Positions 33,004 through 41,305 of a stretch of DNA of 64,000 bases are shown here, piece after piece. How positions within the stretch are numbered: the first letter of the stretch is position 1; the number at the start of each line of letters is the position of its first letter. The notes beneath the pieces were generated by a model that ran no database searches, had not been told where the DNA came from, and saw only the letters and a list, made by a program, of their open reading frames with translations. The DNA is from Hippopus hippopus. Taxonomy: Eukaryota > Mollusca > Bivalvia > Cardiida > Cardiidae. The stretch is from positions 27,737,627 through 27,801,626 of the forward strand of contig OX328097.1 in the NCBI GenBank assembly GCA_946811185.2, given 5' to 3'. The position numbers and the translations under genes were made by a program.

Positions 33004-33011
33004 GTTGGGTT

Positions 33012-33027
33012 AGCCCTGAAAAGGGCT
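33012..33027 (-). terminator. Histone-like 3' stem-loop after the left - strand gene
   Basis: - strand AGCCCT-TTTC-AGGGCT followed by AACCCA. It lies 53 nt downstream of the stop codon at 33080, a distance typical of histone mRNA 3'UTRs. It differs from the metazoan histone consensus (GGYYYU-UUUC-ARRRCC) only in the first base pair. Confidence 0.75.
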
Positions 33028-33079
33028 GTTTTGTTTTGGAGGCTGAGTTTTTTCGTCTCACGTTGTTTTTTTTCCACTT

Positions 33080-33385
33080 CTAATGACAACATCCGAAATT
33101 CGCTTGGCAAATGGGGCATGCTTCAACTCTTTTTCTGATTACCATTGCTCCATTACCGAAAGTAATCTTCCTCCCAAATTCGATATCAACCAAAATGACA
33201 TCCGGTGTTGTCTTTAAAAATAGTTGAACTAATCTTTCGCCGAGATCTTTGTATGGCTGTGTTATACGTTGTAGTTGGTTTTGTTCCTCCTCTCCTACGA
33301 AATGAGTGTTTAGTTGTAATAACTGTTGACCTGCATTTAGATATTCTTGGAGAGCCTCACGTAGTTGATAATTTATCTCCTCCAT
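33080..33385 (-). CDS. Small Polinton protein with C-terminal CPxC...CCH
   Basis: 101 residues, starting MEEINYQLREALQEYL and ending ACPICQANFGCCH. The N-terminal two thirds look helical with many Gln and Leu residues. The C-terminal CxxC/CCH cluster could bind a metal. The last ~19 codons lie inside the left TIR, and the same C-terminus, differing by one residue, is encoded by the right TIR in the equivalent frame. I do not recognise the family. Stop TAG at 33082-33080 is followed after 53 nt by the first of five histone-like stem-loops, which suggests a real transcription unit running outward. Confidence 0.6.
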   Translation of the reverse strand: MEEINYQLREALQEYLNAGQQLLQLNTHFVGEEEQNQLQRITQPYKDLGERLVQLFLKTTPDVILVDIEFGRKITFGNGAMVIRKRVEACPICQANFGCCH

Positions 33386-33394
33386 ATTGATACT

Positions 33395-33445
33395 GCTTCC
33401 GAATATTGATACTGCTTTCGAATATTGATACTGCTTTCGAAGTGT
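33395..33445. repeat. Triplet of ~19-bp direct repeats
   Basis: Three copies of GAATATTGATACTGCTTYC in the leader of the small - strand gene, immediately upstream of its ATG. A regulatory role is possible but unproven. Confidence 0.6.
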
Positions 33446-33648
33446 TCGTTAGCTGAGAGTCAAAAAATGATGAATGTATGGAAATAACGCTGGGTTTTAT
33501 ACGTTTAAGGAGGATTGAAATTTTTAAAGAGCGCGGACCTGACGGGAAACACCAGGATTGTACTGTGTGACACTGAGTTAGGAGTGGTAAAAACTGCATG
33601 AAACGCCGACGCGGGAAAAACATAGGAAAAAATGACGTCATGAGTCAA

Positions 33649-34394
33649 TCAGTTCAATCCTCCTGTAAAGCTATAAAATCCAGCGATATTTTTACATAAA
33701 ATCATATTTGTTCCAGTATGGTTCGAATTCTTGTCTGCCCCACTGCGCAAGCAGATGTCTGATAGAGTGTGGGAAATGTTTTGCCATACTTTTTTACCCT
33801 TGTGTTTTGTTGATTTGCAAAAGAAACAGTTCTTTGTTACTCGTTTTTTCTTCTTTTCGTTGTTTTGCTTTTTCTCCTCTGTTAGATCCAAAGTTTGTTG
33901 TTTTCTTAGATTATCGCTTGTAGATATTTTTTCTCTGCCTGTTCTGTTATTTTGCAGATTTTTGAATCGGTGATATCCGTTGTGTCGGACTGCATGTCTA
34001 CGGTCTGATTTTCAACCGGTGATATTGTAGTCTGTAGTGAACTTGTTTTCCATGTATTTTCGTTGTTGAATGAATTTAGTGTCCCGACGAATTTCGTATG
34101 TTGGAGACCGACAACGTTGTAAAACGATGGTGAAATTTCGATGTCATGACTGTGTGGGTTCTCGTAGACAAAAAACAAATGTTCCTGTCTGATTTTCTTT
34201 TTTGGACAATTTCTGGACCAATGTTCTGCTTCGTTGCACGTAAAACAAATATTTGTTCTCTCACCATTCATCCGATATCGTTTGTCGAGCGTCGCTTGAT
34301 CTAAAACTCTGTAGCTGATAGTACAGCGTATAGAGCTATTTATAAAAAAAAAAAGCTTTACTACTAGACGCTGACGTAGTGTACCTCTACCCAA
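33649..34394 (-). CDS. Polinton zinc-knuckle protein, frameshifted
   Basis: The first frame (34394 to 33906) holds ICFTCNEAEHWSRNCPKK, a CX2CX4HX4C zinc knuckle of the retroviral Gag type, and ends at TAA after EQAEKKYLQAII. A second frame, open through 33891-33649, carries a further Cys-rich stretch (KNCFFCKSTKHKGKK, later DICLRSG). The two overlap in -1 relation near an A6 run at about 33930. Either an indel has broken one gene or the ribosome shifts. The start is uncertain: ATG 34271 lies behind a TATA box at 34333-34346, while upstream in-frame residues look protein-like too. Zinc knuckles bind single-stranded nucleic acid. I do not know this protein as a standard Polinton component. Confidence 0.55.
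34333..34346 (-). promoter_or_regulatory. TATA box for the zinc-knuckle gene
   Basis: - strand TTTATAAATAGCTC, followed about 62 nt later by ATG 34271. A second, very similar box (GCTATAAATAGA) is at 34398-34409. Confidence 0.5.
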
Positions 34395-34397
34395 TGG

Positions 34398-34409
34398 TCT
34401 ATTTATAGC
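34398..34409 (-). promoter_or_regulatory. Second TATA box (- strand)
   Basis: GCTATAAATAGA on the - strand, 52-65 nt before the other TATA box. It would suit a start upstream of ATG 34271. Confidence 0.45.
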
Positions 34410-34563
34410 AACAGACGCTAACTATTGTGATCTAAGCCCCTGTCACACTAAACGGCGTTTCCACTGAGTTGCCACGGTGTTGTTTAAGTTCCCAGAGTAC
34501 TAAGAGATCGCAGGAAAAATGCGAAGCTCCCGTGGCCTATTATCGCGTTCCTGATGTTGATGA

Positions 34564-35076
34564 AAAAAAAGCAAGAAGGAAATCAAGTACATTGATATCT
34601 GTTCTCTGTACCCTTATGTTTGTAAACACAGATCCTATCCTGTAGGTCAGCCAGAAATTTTGTCTGCTGAGAATATTGACATGAACAATATTCGACAATA
34701 TGAGGGCTTAATCAAATGCAAAGTTTTACCTCCAACTGATTTGTTTCACCCCGTTCTCCCAGTTCACTGTAACAACAAAATGATGTTTCCACTCTGTATG
34801 AAATGTGCAGGAGAAAGTTCAAGTATTTGTAGCCATGGTAAAGAAGAGAGGGCTTTGGTCGGAACTTGGGTTACTTTTGAATTATTCAAGGCTCTTGACT
34901 GCGGTTATCGATTATTGCAAGTGTATGAAATTTGGCATTTCAATTCTGTGTCAGATCAGTTCTTTAAACGTTATGTGGACAATTTCTTGAAAATTAAGCA
35001 AGAAGCCAGTGGTTATCCAGATCGGTGTCAATCAGACTCAGAAAGAGCAATTGCACAAAGACATTACGGAATATGA
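34564..35076 (+). pseudogene. Protein-primed DNA polymerase B remnant (motif A region)
   Basis: After a TGA at 34561 the frame reads KYIDICSLYPYV, the DxxSLYP motif A of family-B DNA polymerases, then YPVGQPEI and a Cys-rich insertion (FPLCMKCAGESSSICSHGKE) typical of Polinton and other protein-primed PolB. The frame ends at TGA after RAIAQRHYGI; related sequence continues briefly in another frame, so there is also a frameshift near 35030. The exonuclease domain, motif B and the YxDTD motif C are absent. The missing 5' part abuts a CCCCTGTCACACTAAAC stretch (34437) that resembles another element's end. The enzyme that copies the element is therefore lost. Confidence 0.8.
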
Positions 35077-35109
35077 AGACAAATGTGAAACTCGTGGTAT
35101 TTGCGAATT

Positions 35110-35255
35110 TGCATTGTAAAAAAATATTTCAGTGTGATTTTTTTCATTGTCAAGAAAATGTTTTTTACGCTGTATTGTAAAAAAAATGTTTCCTTATGAA
35201 TTTTTTCATTGTCAAGAAAATTTTTTATGTTGCATTGCAAAAAATGTTTCATTGT
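35110..35255. repeat. Tandem repeat after PolB remnant
   Basis: Two to three ~65-bp units with TTTTTTCATTGTCAAGAAAA and GTATTGTAAAAAAA. AT-rich, non-coding, and it fills the space before the ATPase gene. Confidence 0.65.
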
Positions 35256-35340
35256 TTAGTTCTGTTCAATAAAAATGCTTTCATTTTCAATGATGTTATC
35301 ATTTTATCATTAGCCTTTAAAGAGTAAAGTAAAGTAAAAA

Positions 35341-36012
35341 ATGGATGTACAATCCATATTATTTCAACATCCTTGTAATATTTTCATCACAGGGCCGAGC
35401 GGTTGTGGAAAAACAGAGTTCGTTCATAAATTAATTGAGTATCGAGAAGACTTGTTCAACATCGTTCCTGAAAGAGTTGTTTGGTGTTACAAAGAATGGA
35501 AACATGCCTACAGTGTTATGCAGGAAAAGTTTAATTCACAATTTGAATTGATAAAATTCGTGGAGGGGATTCCTGACGACTAAAACGAAATTGTCAGTGA
35601 TGTATCCATACCACATTTAATCGTCTTTGATGACATGTTGGGGGAAAAAGATGAGGAAAAAATTAAACTTTGGTTTACAAGAAAAGGTCATCATCGTAAT
35701 GCAAGTGTGATTTACATCACGCAAAATATGTTTCAACAATCGAAATCGAGTCGAACCATTAGCCTTAATTCTAGATATATGATTTTATTTCGAAATGAAC
35801 GAGATAAGAATCAGATTAAAACATTAGCTCGACAAATGCAAGCCCCACATTTGGTACCTGCTTATGAAGATGCTACATTGTCGGACCATAGATATCTAGT
35901 CGTAGATTTTCATTCACAAACAAACAAAGAATTAAGACTCCGAACAGATATATTTTACCGTTGGTATACACAAGGTAATAAAAGAGGACCTGTTATTTAT
36001 GCTTCTGCTTAA
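35341..36012 (+). CDS. Polinton genome-packaging ATPase (one internal stop)
   Basis: A FtsK/HerA-type A32-like packaging ATPase that would pump the element's DNA into capsids. The N-terminus reads MDVQSILFQHP, then FITGPSGCGKTEFV (Walker A, residues about 18-30). HLIVFDDMLG is Walker B at about residues 92-101, and SVIYITQN a sensor strand. The whole length (about 223 codons) is one frame, interrupted only by TAA at 35581-35583 after EGIPDD, before the Walker B. The length is normal for Polintons. The following gene starts about 100 bp later on the same strand. Confidence 0.85.
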
Positions 36013-36116
36013 AAAAGTTTCTTTAAGAAAAGTTTTTTATGCAAAAGTTCTTGCTTTAAAAGAGAATTACATTTTTAAATATAAATCATTTTTATGATAC
36101 CCATCCGTGAGTAAAC

Positions 36117-37058
36117 ATGGACTTACCACCTACACCAAGATCGGTTTTAGCTGCTTTGCGAAATTTAAGTCAACAAACCGATAAACATGAAAGAGAAGCT
36201 GTGTTAAAAGCAGGATTAAAAGAAATTTTAAAATGGTTTACATTAGCTGCGCAAAACATCATCGAAAATAAAATCAAATTACCAAAACGAACCATAACGT
36301 ACATGACAAAACATAGAGCAGATATTGAACAGCTAGCAGATCTGTCCATAGATGAGGAAAGTAAACGTAAAATCATTTTAAAACCTGGAGGGGGTGGATT
36401 TCTAGGTGGTGTGATTATCAGAAGTTTGCTGAGATGGGATGGAACAAAAAACATCAGAAAATTTGGAGCTGAAAGACAAACTCGAAAACGTGTTCCACGA
36501 AAGCGTGCTCCGCAAAAGAAGAAGTCTCCGAAAAAGAAAAAATCTCCAACAAAGAAGAAATCTCCAAAAAAGCTTACTCCAAGAAAGCGTGCTCCACCAA
36601 AGAAAAAATCTCCAAAGAAGAAGAATTCACCACCAAAGAAGCATACCCCAATTACGATTGATGAAAGATTTGTTACTACCCGAAAACGAAGTTCTGTAGG
36701 AAGCAACATTTCAGAACATCAACAGTATCCGAAATCCGAAGAGGAAAGAATGAGAAAAAAACTGCAGGATTACGAAAGAAAGTATTCAAGATTCATATTA
36801 CCAGGTAAAAAATTATCGTTTCAAGAAATCCCCTCCAGCACGTGGTCTCCAAAGACATTAGCTAAACATAAAAAAGGGTTAAAAAAATATAAACGAATGT
36901 TTTATGATATGGTGAAACACAACCTTGATACAGGGAGATATAATCTTGACGACAAAAATGAGGTGCTCCACCTTGGGAAAGGAAGATCTGTTCCCGTGGA
37001 TTCATCTTTATCTACAGCCACTACATTAGCCGACGATCTCTATTCACAGTTTTCTTAA
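36117..37058 (+). CDS. Basic core-like protein with GGFLG domain and SPKK repeats
   Basis: 313 residues. The N-terminal ~110 have the pattern of Polinton/adintovirus core-type proteins: basic helices, then a IILKPGGGGFLGGVIIRSLL segment. Residues about 125-185 are a run of PKKKSP/RKRAP repeats, like the SPKK DNA-binding motifs of H1 and sperm histones. The C-terminal ~115 residues contain the conserved-looking RKKLQDYERKYSRFI and EIPSSTWSPKTLAKHKKG. A role in condensing DNA inside the particle is inferred. The gene is intact, and the following gene encodes a second GGFL domain. Confidence 0.65.
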   Translation: MDLPPTPRSVLAALRNLSQQTDKHEREAVLKAGLKEILKWFTLAAQNIIENKIKLPKRTITYMTKHRADIEQLADLSIDEESKRKIILKPGGGGFLGGVIIRSLLRWDGTKNIRKFGAERQTRKRVPRKRAPQKKKSPKKKKSPTKKKSPKKLTPRKRAPPKKKSPKKKNSPPKKHTPITIDERFVTTRKRSSVGSNISEHQQYPKSEEERMRKKLQDYERKYSRFILPGKKLSFQEIPSSTWSPKTLAKHKKGLKKYKRMFYDMVKHNLDTGRYNLDDKNEVLHLGKGRSVPVDSSLSTATTLADDLYSQFS

Positions 37059-37109
37059 GAAATTTTAACAACAAATTTTGTCTACAAAAAAACATTATAT
37101 TAGCTATAA

Positions 37110-37529
37110 ATGTTAGTGATATGGAACTTGTATTATCATTTAATCCAAAATCGAGATCAAGTCAACATGAAGAAGAAAACACCTCTGATAAAAAAACATG
37201 GTTCAATGGTTATGGCTATGATACAGGCTAAACCAAAAGCACGTAAAAAACTTGTAAAAGATTCATCACCTGAAGTGATAAAATGCGTATCGGAATGCTG
37301 TCATAATGTTTTAAAAGGCAATGTACATTTATCATCACCTCAGAAGAAGAAATTGTATTCAAGTAGGCAGCATCTCAGACGTTTAGCTTCGAAATCAGTC
37401 TCAGTAAAAAATAAAAAACAAATATTAAATCAAAAAGGTGGATTTCTTCAATTGCTTGGTCCTGCATTATTACCATTGTTAGGAAAAGCCGTTATCGGAG
37501 GAATAGGAGGAGCTCTTAAGGCCTTGTAA
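37110..37529 (+). CDS. Polinton core-type protein with KGGFLQLL motif
   Basis: Up to 139 residues. SPEVIKCVSECCHNVLKG, a basic middle and QKGGFLQLLGPALLPLLG at the end match the small basic, Gly-hydrophobic-tailed proteins found next to capsid genes in Polintons. They are often compared with adenovirus core protein pX. The true start may be the ATG at 37167 (MKKKTPLIKK), since earlier residues are less conserved in style. The last gene bases are 18 bp before the next ATG. Confidence 0.6.
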   Translation: MLVIWNLYYHLIQNRDQVNMKKKTPLIKKHGSMVMAMIQAKPKARKKLVKDSSPEVIKCVSECCHNVLKGNVHLSSPQKKKLYSSRQHLRRLASKSVSVKNKKQILNQKGGFLQLLGPALLPLLGKAVIGGIGGALKAL

Positions 37530-37547
37530 TTTTATAATTTTTAAATT

Positions 37548-38399
37548 ATGTCTGTTAAAAAAATGGTTATTGTGCCTTACCAAACCTTAGAAAATATAAA
37601 TCGTTGGAAAGCCGAACAAGCTCAAAGACCTCGTTTACCACCCAATCCACAAGTTGTAGATGTAGTACATCTTCAACAGGACATGGGACATATTTTACAA
37701 AACACCAATTTATCAGAATCGGAAGAAGCTCAAAAGTATGGTGAGACTTTGTTTAAGTTACAAAATTCTCTTCAAAAAGCAAGACCGACTTTGAACAATT
37801 TACTTTCAACGACAAAAAGTGATGATAGTGTACAGAAATCAACATCTGTTACCTTGCATGATCAAATTTTGCAAAGTGTACCAAAAACCATGAAAAGAAA
37901 AGCCGAGTTACTTTTGAATATGATAAAAGATAACAATAATTTAACTTGGGATGAACAAGGAGTTGTGTCATATAAAGGCGGACGCATTCATGGTTCCAAT
38001 ATCATCGATCTTATCAATGATGCAATACGTCAAAGAAAAGGTGTTGAACCCAAAGGCTGGAAAACTTTTTCAAAGGCATTACATGAAAGTAATATTCCGC
38101 AAGAAGTCATTGGCAATCCAAGCAGATGGAGGTGGATGCATAAAACTTATGATAAAGCTTATGATAAGCCGCTGAGTGAAGATGAAGAATCCCATGGTGA
38201 GTCTGATTACTTATTTCACACACCAAAAAGTGTACAAAAAACTGCAAGGAAATCGCCTGCAAAAAGTGTTAAAAAATCTACGATGAAAACTCCATACATG
38301 AAAACTCCATACATGAAACCTGAAGAAAAAGAAAGACTGAAGCAATTCTATACTAAAGAGTTGTTAACTCCACCAGATTCTATAAAAAAAGACCCCTAG
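37548..38399 (+). CDS. Conserved Polinton protein of unknown function (283 aa)
   Basis: An intact frame. The middle contains NNLTWDEQGVVSYKGGRI, then GSNIIDLINDAIRQRKG and a KGWKTFSKALHESNIPQEV segment, which I recognise as a recurrent Polinton-associated domain. Its biochemical role is unknown to me. The tail is basic with two copies of MKTPY. It sits between the core-type gene and the integrase, as in other Polintons. Confidence 0.6.
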   Translation: MSVKKMVIVPYQTLENINRWKAEQAQRPRLPPNPQVVDVVHLQQDMGHILQNTNLSESEEAQKYGETLFKLQNSLQKARPTLNNLLSTTKSDDSVQKSTSVTLHDQILQSVPKTMKRKAELLLNMIKDNNNLTWDEQGVVSYKGGRIHGSNIIDLINDAIRQRKGVEPKGWKTFSKALHESNIPQEVIGNPSRWRWMHKTYDKAYDKPLSEDEESHGESDYLFHTPKSVQKTARKSPAKSVKKSTMKTPYMKTPYMKPEEKERLKQFYTKELLTPPDSIKKDP

Positions 38400-38450
38400 T
38401 CGTAAAACGGCTCAGTCACGGGAGCCCTGGTAAAGCCTAAACTTGATTAC

Positions 38451-39554
38451 GTGTTAAGAAAGTTATTTTATGATCCCAAAAGTACTGTCGCATTTACTGG
38501 AATAAACCAATTGTATCACGCTGCAAAATCTGTTTTGAAAGGAATAAGATACAAAGATGTTCAAGAGTGGTTACGAGGTGAATCCACCTATACCTTACAC
38601 AAACCAATCCGTCGACGTTTCAAAAGACGAAAAACTATTGTAAGTGGTATAGATTATCAATGGCAAGCTGACTTGGCCGACATGTAACATTTAGCAAAAC
38701 AAAATGATAACAAGAAATATTTACTTTGTGTAATCGACGTGCTTTCAAGATTTTCATGGGTTGTCCCTATTCCAAATAAAATGGGAAAAACTTTGATTCG
38801 AGCATTTCAATCTATTGTTCAGAAATCAAAACGAAAACCTTTGGCACTTCAAACAGATAAAGGTTCGGAATTCAAAAACAAACTGTTTCAACAATACTTG
38901 AAAAAGAGTCAGATTCATTTTTTCACCACCGAAAATCCAGAGACAAAAGCAAGCTTCGTTGAAAGATTTTAACGAACTTTAAAATCGAGAATGTGGAAAT
39001 ACTTTACGTACAAGAAAACAAGACGTTACATTGACGTATTGAATTCTTTAGTTCAGAATTACAATCATACTTTTCACAGAAGTATTAAAACATCTCCTGC
39101 AATGGTAACAAAATCAAATGAGGCAGAGGTTTCGAAAAATCTGTATCCTCGATTATCGACAATCGCTATGACGAAAAAGTCAAAATTCGAAATTGGAGAT
39201 CGTGTTCGGATCAATAAAACAAAATGCACATTTGATAAGGGATATTTACCAAATTGGACGCAAGAAATATTTGAAATCACTCATGTTAACAAGACATTTT
39301 CACCTATCACCTATAAAATAAAAGATTTACAGGGTGAACAAATTTTGGGAACTTATTATGAATACGAACTTCAATTAATAAAAGATGATGAAGTCTATGA
39401 AATTGATTCAGTTCTTGATAGACGTACAAGGCGTGAGGGCAAAAAATTAATCAAAGAAATAAAAGTCAATTGGAAAGGTTATCCAAAAAAATTTCAAAGT
39501 TGGATACCAGAATCGCATTTGGTGTCTTTGAAGGGGAAAAAATCTTATAGATAA
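38451..39554 (+). CDS. Polinton integrase (rve + chromodomain), two internal stops
   Basis: A retroviral-type DDE integrase that would insert the element. The conserved start reads LRKLFYDPKSTVAF and QEWLRGESTYTLHKP. The catalytic residues visible are D in YQWQADLADM (about residue 74), D in LQTDKGSEFKN (about 136) and E in KASFVERF (about 171). The C-terminus has a chromodomain (LIKEIKVNWKGYPKKFQSWI). The frame is continuous over 368 codons but broken by TAA at 38685-38687 and TAA at 38970-38972. No ATG was found before the conserved start; the first usable codon is GTG 38451, so the start may also be damaged. Confidence 0.88.
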
Positions 39555-39613
39555 AAAAATCTTATAGATAAAAAATCTTATAATAAAAAATCTTATAAAA
39601 AGACAGTACATTT

Positions 39614-39919
39614 ATGATGAATTCACAGTCAAACATTGAGTGCGCGACAGAAAGTATCGATAGTGTTGGTACTAAAAATTACAGCTGCTGTGGAAACCGT
39701 GTTCCAAAGAATCAGTTTACATATATTTCACAGATAATAGTCATTTACGCAATTATTGCAACCTCCATAGTACATTTAAGTATTCAAAGTCAGGATCGTG
39801 AATTGTGGTTGATACTGTTAAGTAGTTCACTCGGATATATTCTCCCATCTCCGGGGTTGAAATTCACAAAGACAGAACAAAAACAACCAGGACTTGATTT
39901 CATTGACAGTAAAAAATAA
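39614..39919 (+). CDS. Small Polinton membrane protein
   Basis: 101 residues with two hydrophobic spans, ISQIIVIYAIIATSIVHLSI and LWLILLSSSLGYILP. The motif VPKNQ before the first span and GYILPSPGL after the second are typical of a short membrane protein present in many Polintons. A role in envelope or host membrane interaction is unproven. Intact, 12 bp before the penton gene. Confidence 0.65.
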   Translation: MMNSQSNIECATESIDSVGTKNYSCCGNRVPKNQFTYISQIIVIYAIIATSIVHLSIQSQDRELWLILLSSSLGYILPSPGLKFTKTEQKQPGLDFIDSKK

Positions 39920-39931
39920 AATATTTAAAAA

Positions 39932-40828
39932 ATGAATTCGTTTTATGTTACTTTACCTAGCGATAGTTCCATAAACCTTTATCCGAACAACACACAGTGC
40001 TGTTTTAAAGTTCATTTACCAAAGACAGTTCATATTGATAGGGAAAATTGGGAAGTTGCATTAGTTCAACTTATTACCCCCTCTCAGTTTTTAAACGTAA
40101 GTGAACAAGAAGCAAAGTTCGAAATTATAACTGCAGATAACGCTTTATACAACGCAGTAGCAGCGGTAGATAAAAAAAGAGATAATATGGAGATATCTGT
40201 ATTAAGGCGAGACGATAAAGGTAGAGCAGAAAAATGGTCAATTCTATTTACCTTTCCACCGGGTAGTTACACTTCACCAAAGCATATTATAGAGGTGATC
40301 GATGATTTGGTTCAAAATAACCTATCGGGTGTTCTTCAAAAGAATTCAATGCTACTGTCTATTAGCTATTCAACCTCATCCAAACGTCCGAAACTTGCAA
40401 TCAGAAATATTACAAAAACCGGAATCAAATTCCACTCATCGCTGTTTTTAAAACTGGGAGGATCGCCAGAATTTCAAAACGAGGCGATTTATCCGGGTAG
40501 AAGATTTTTAAATGCATTTATATACAGTCCTAACATCGATGCTGGCTACAACCATCTGTTTGTTTCTTCAGATATTGCCGAACACACTATAGTGGGTGAT
40601 ACATTTGCTCCCATACTTCGTGTTTTACCGTTCAAACCAACCGAATCAGTTGAAAATAATTATGAAACCCAACATATCAACCATGATATTACATTACCGC
40701 ATTATATCCCCGTTTCGAAATCTGATTTCGATACTATTCACATTCAAATAACAGGGGATTCTGGCATATCGTTTCATTTCATTACTGGTAAGACAATCGT
40801 CAAGTTACATTTCAGACAGAAAAAATAA
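39932..40828 (+). CDS. Polinton penton (minor capsid) protein
   Basis: 298 residues, intact. The start MNSFYVTLPSDSSINLYPNN and NWEVALVQLITPSQFLN are the usual opening of the Polinton minor capsid protein, a single jelly-roll that forms the capsid vertices. Later segments ILRVLPFKP and DTIHIQITGDSGISFHF match the conserved C-terminal strands. Position just upstream of the pVI-like and major capsid genes supports the call. Confidence 0.85.
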   Translation: MNSFYVTLPSDSSINLYPNNTQCCFKVHLPKTVHIDRENWEVALVQLITPSQFLNVSEQEAKFEIITADNALYNAVAAVDKKRDNMEISVLRRDDKGRAEKWSILFTFPPGSYTSPKHIIEVIDDLVQNNLSGVLQKNSMLLSISYSTSSKRPKLAIRNITKTGIKFHSSLFLKLGGSPEFQNEAIYPGRRFLNAFIYSPNIDAGYNHLFVSSDIAEHTIVGDTFAPILRVLPFKPTESVENNYETQHINHDITLPHYIPVSKSDFDTIHIQITGDSGISFHFITGKTIVKLHFRQKK

Positions 40829-40875
40829 AAAATATTTGATATTTTGAAATAATTAAACTGATACATTGACAAAAA

Positions 40876-41256
40876 ATGCTGCCAGTTTATCGTGGCGTAA
40901 AACATCAGTATGGGTATGGATTAGGTTCCCTATTTAGATCAGCACTTAAAACAGTGACACCATTGCTTAAACCCTTAGTCAAATCTGGTTTTAATGCTAT
41001 AAAAGAAGAAGGAATCAAACAAGGAATACGTGCAGCAGAAGATATCCTTTTACGTGGTAAAAACCCCCAAAAAGTTACAGTCTCGCGGGGAAAACAATAT
41101 GTTCATAATTTAGCGCAACAGTTAATACCTGGGATAAATAAACGAAAATCACAAAAGACAAGTCATTTATCTTCTCGATCTCACAGGGGTAAGATTATTA
41201 ATAAAAGACAAAGAAATCATTACACTAGACCGAGACCTCTTGATATATTTGATTGA
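40876..41256 (+). CDS. pVI-like small basic capsid-associated protein
   Basis: 126 residues. The N-terminus has YRGVKHQYGYGLGSLFRSAL, then PLLKPLVKSGFNAI, an amphipathic pattern seen in Polinton proteins compared with adenovirus pVI. The C-terminal half is strongly basic. In adenoviruses such a protein links capsid and core and is cleaved by the viral protease. The 3' end overlaps the upstream part of the open frame that becomes the capsid gene. Confidence 0.65.
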   Translation: MLPVYRGVKHQYGYGLGSLFRSALKTVTPLLKPLVKSGFNAIKEEGIKQGIRAAEDILLRGKNPQKVTVSRGKQYVHNLAQQLIPGINKRKSQKTSHLSSRSHRGKIINKRQRNHYTRPRPLDIFD

Positions 41257-41305
41257 GAGAAAAAATCTTTTGAAAAAATCTTTTTTTGAAAAATCTTTTT
41301 TGAAA

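Larger units (their letters stand above)
31839..33137 (+). repeat. Polinton left TIR (1299 bp)
   Basis: Inverse of 43272-44388. In order it holds a 53-nt terminal palindrome, direct repeats of CCAGTTTGCCTACCTTGA, an array of ~62-bp units (32190-32510), a run of CTCTGGAGTGTAA units, five histone-like stem-loops and the last ~19 codons of the small - strand gene. It is 182 bp longer than the right TIR, mainly from extra array units. Confidence 0.9.

Noticed and set aside
36170..36709. 179-aa open frame on the - strand, rich in Phe and Gly
   Set aside because: It is the complement of the Lys/Pro/Ser repeat region of the + strand core-like gene.
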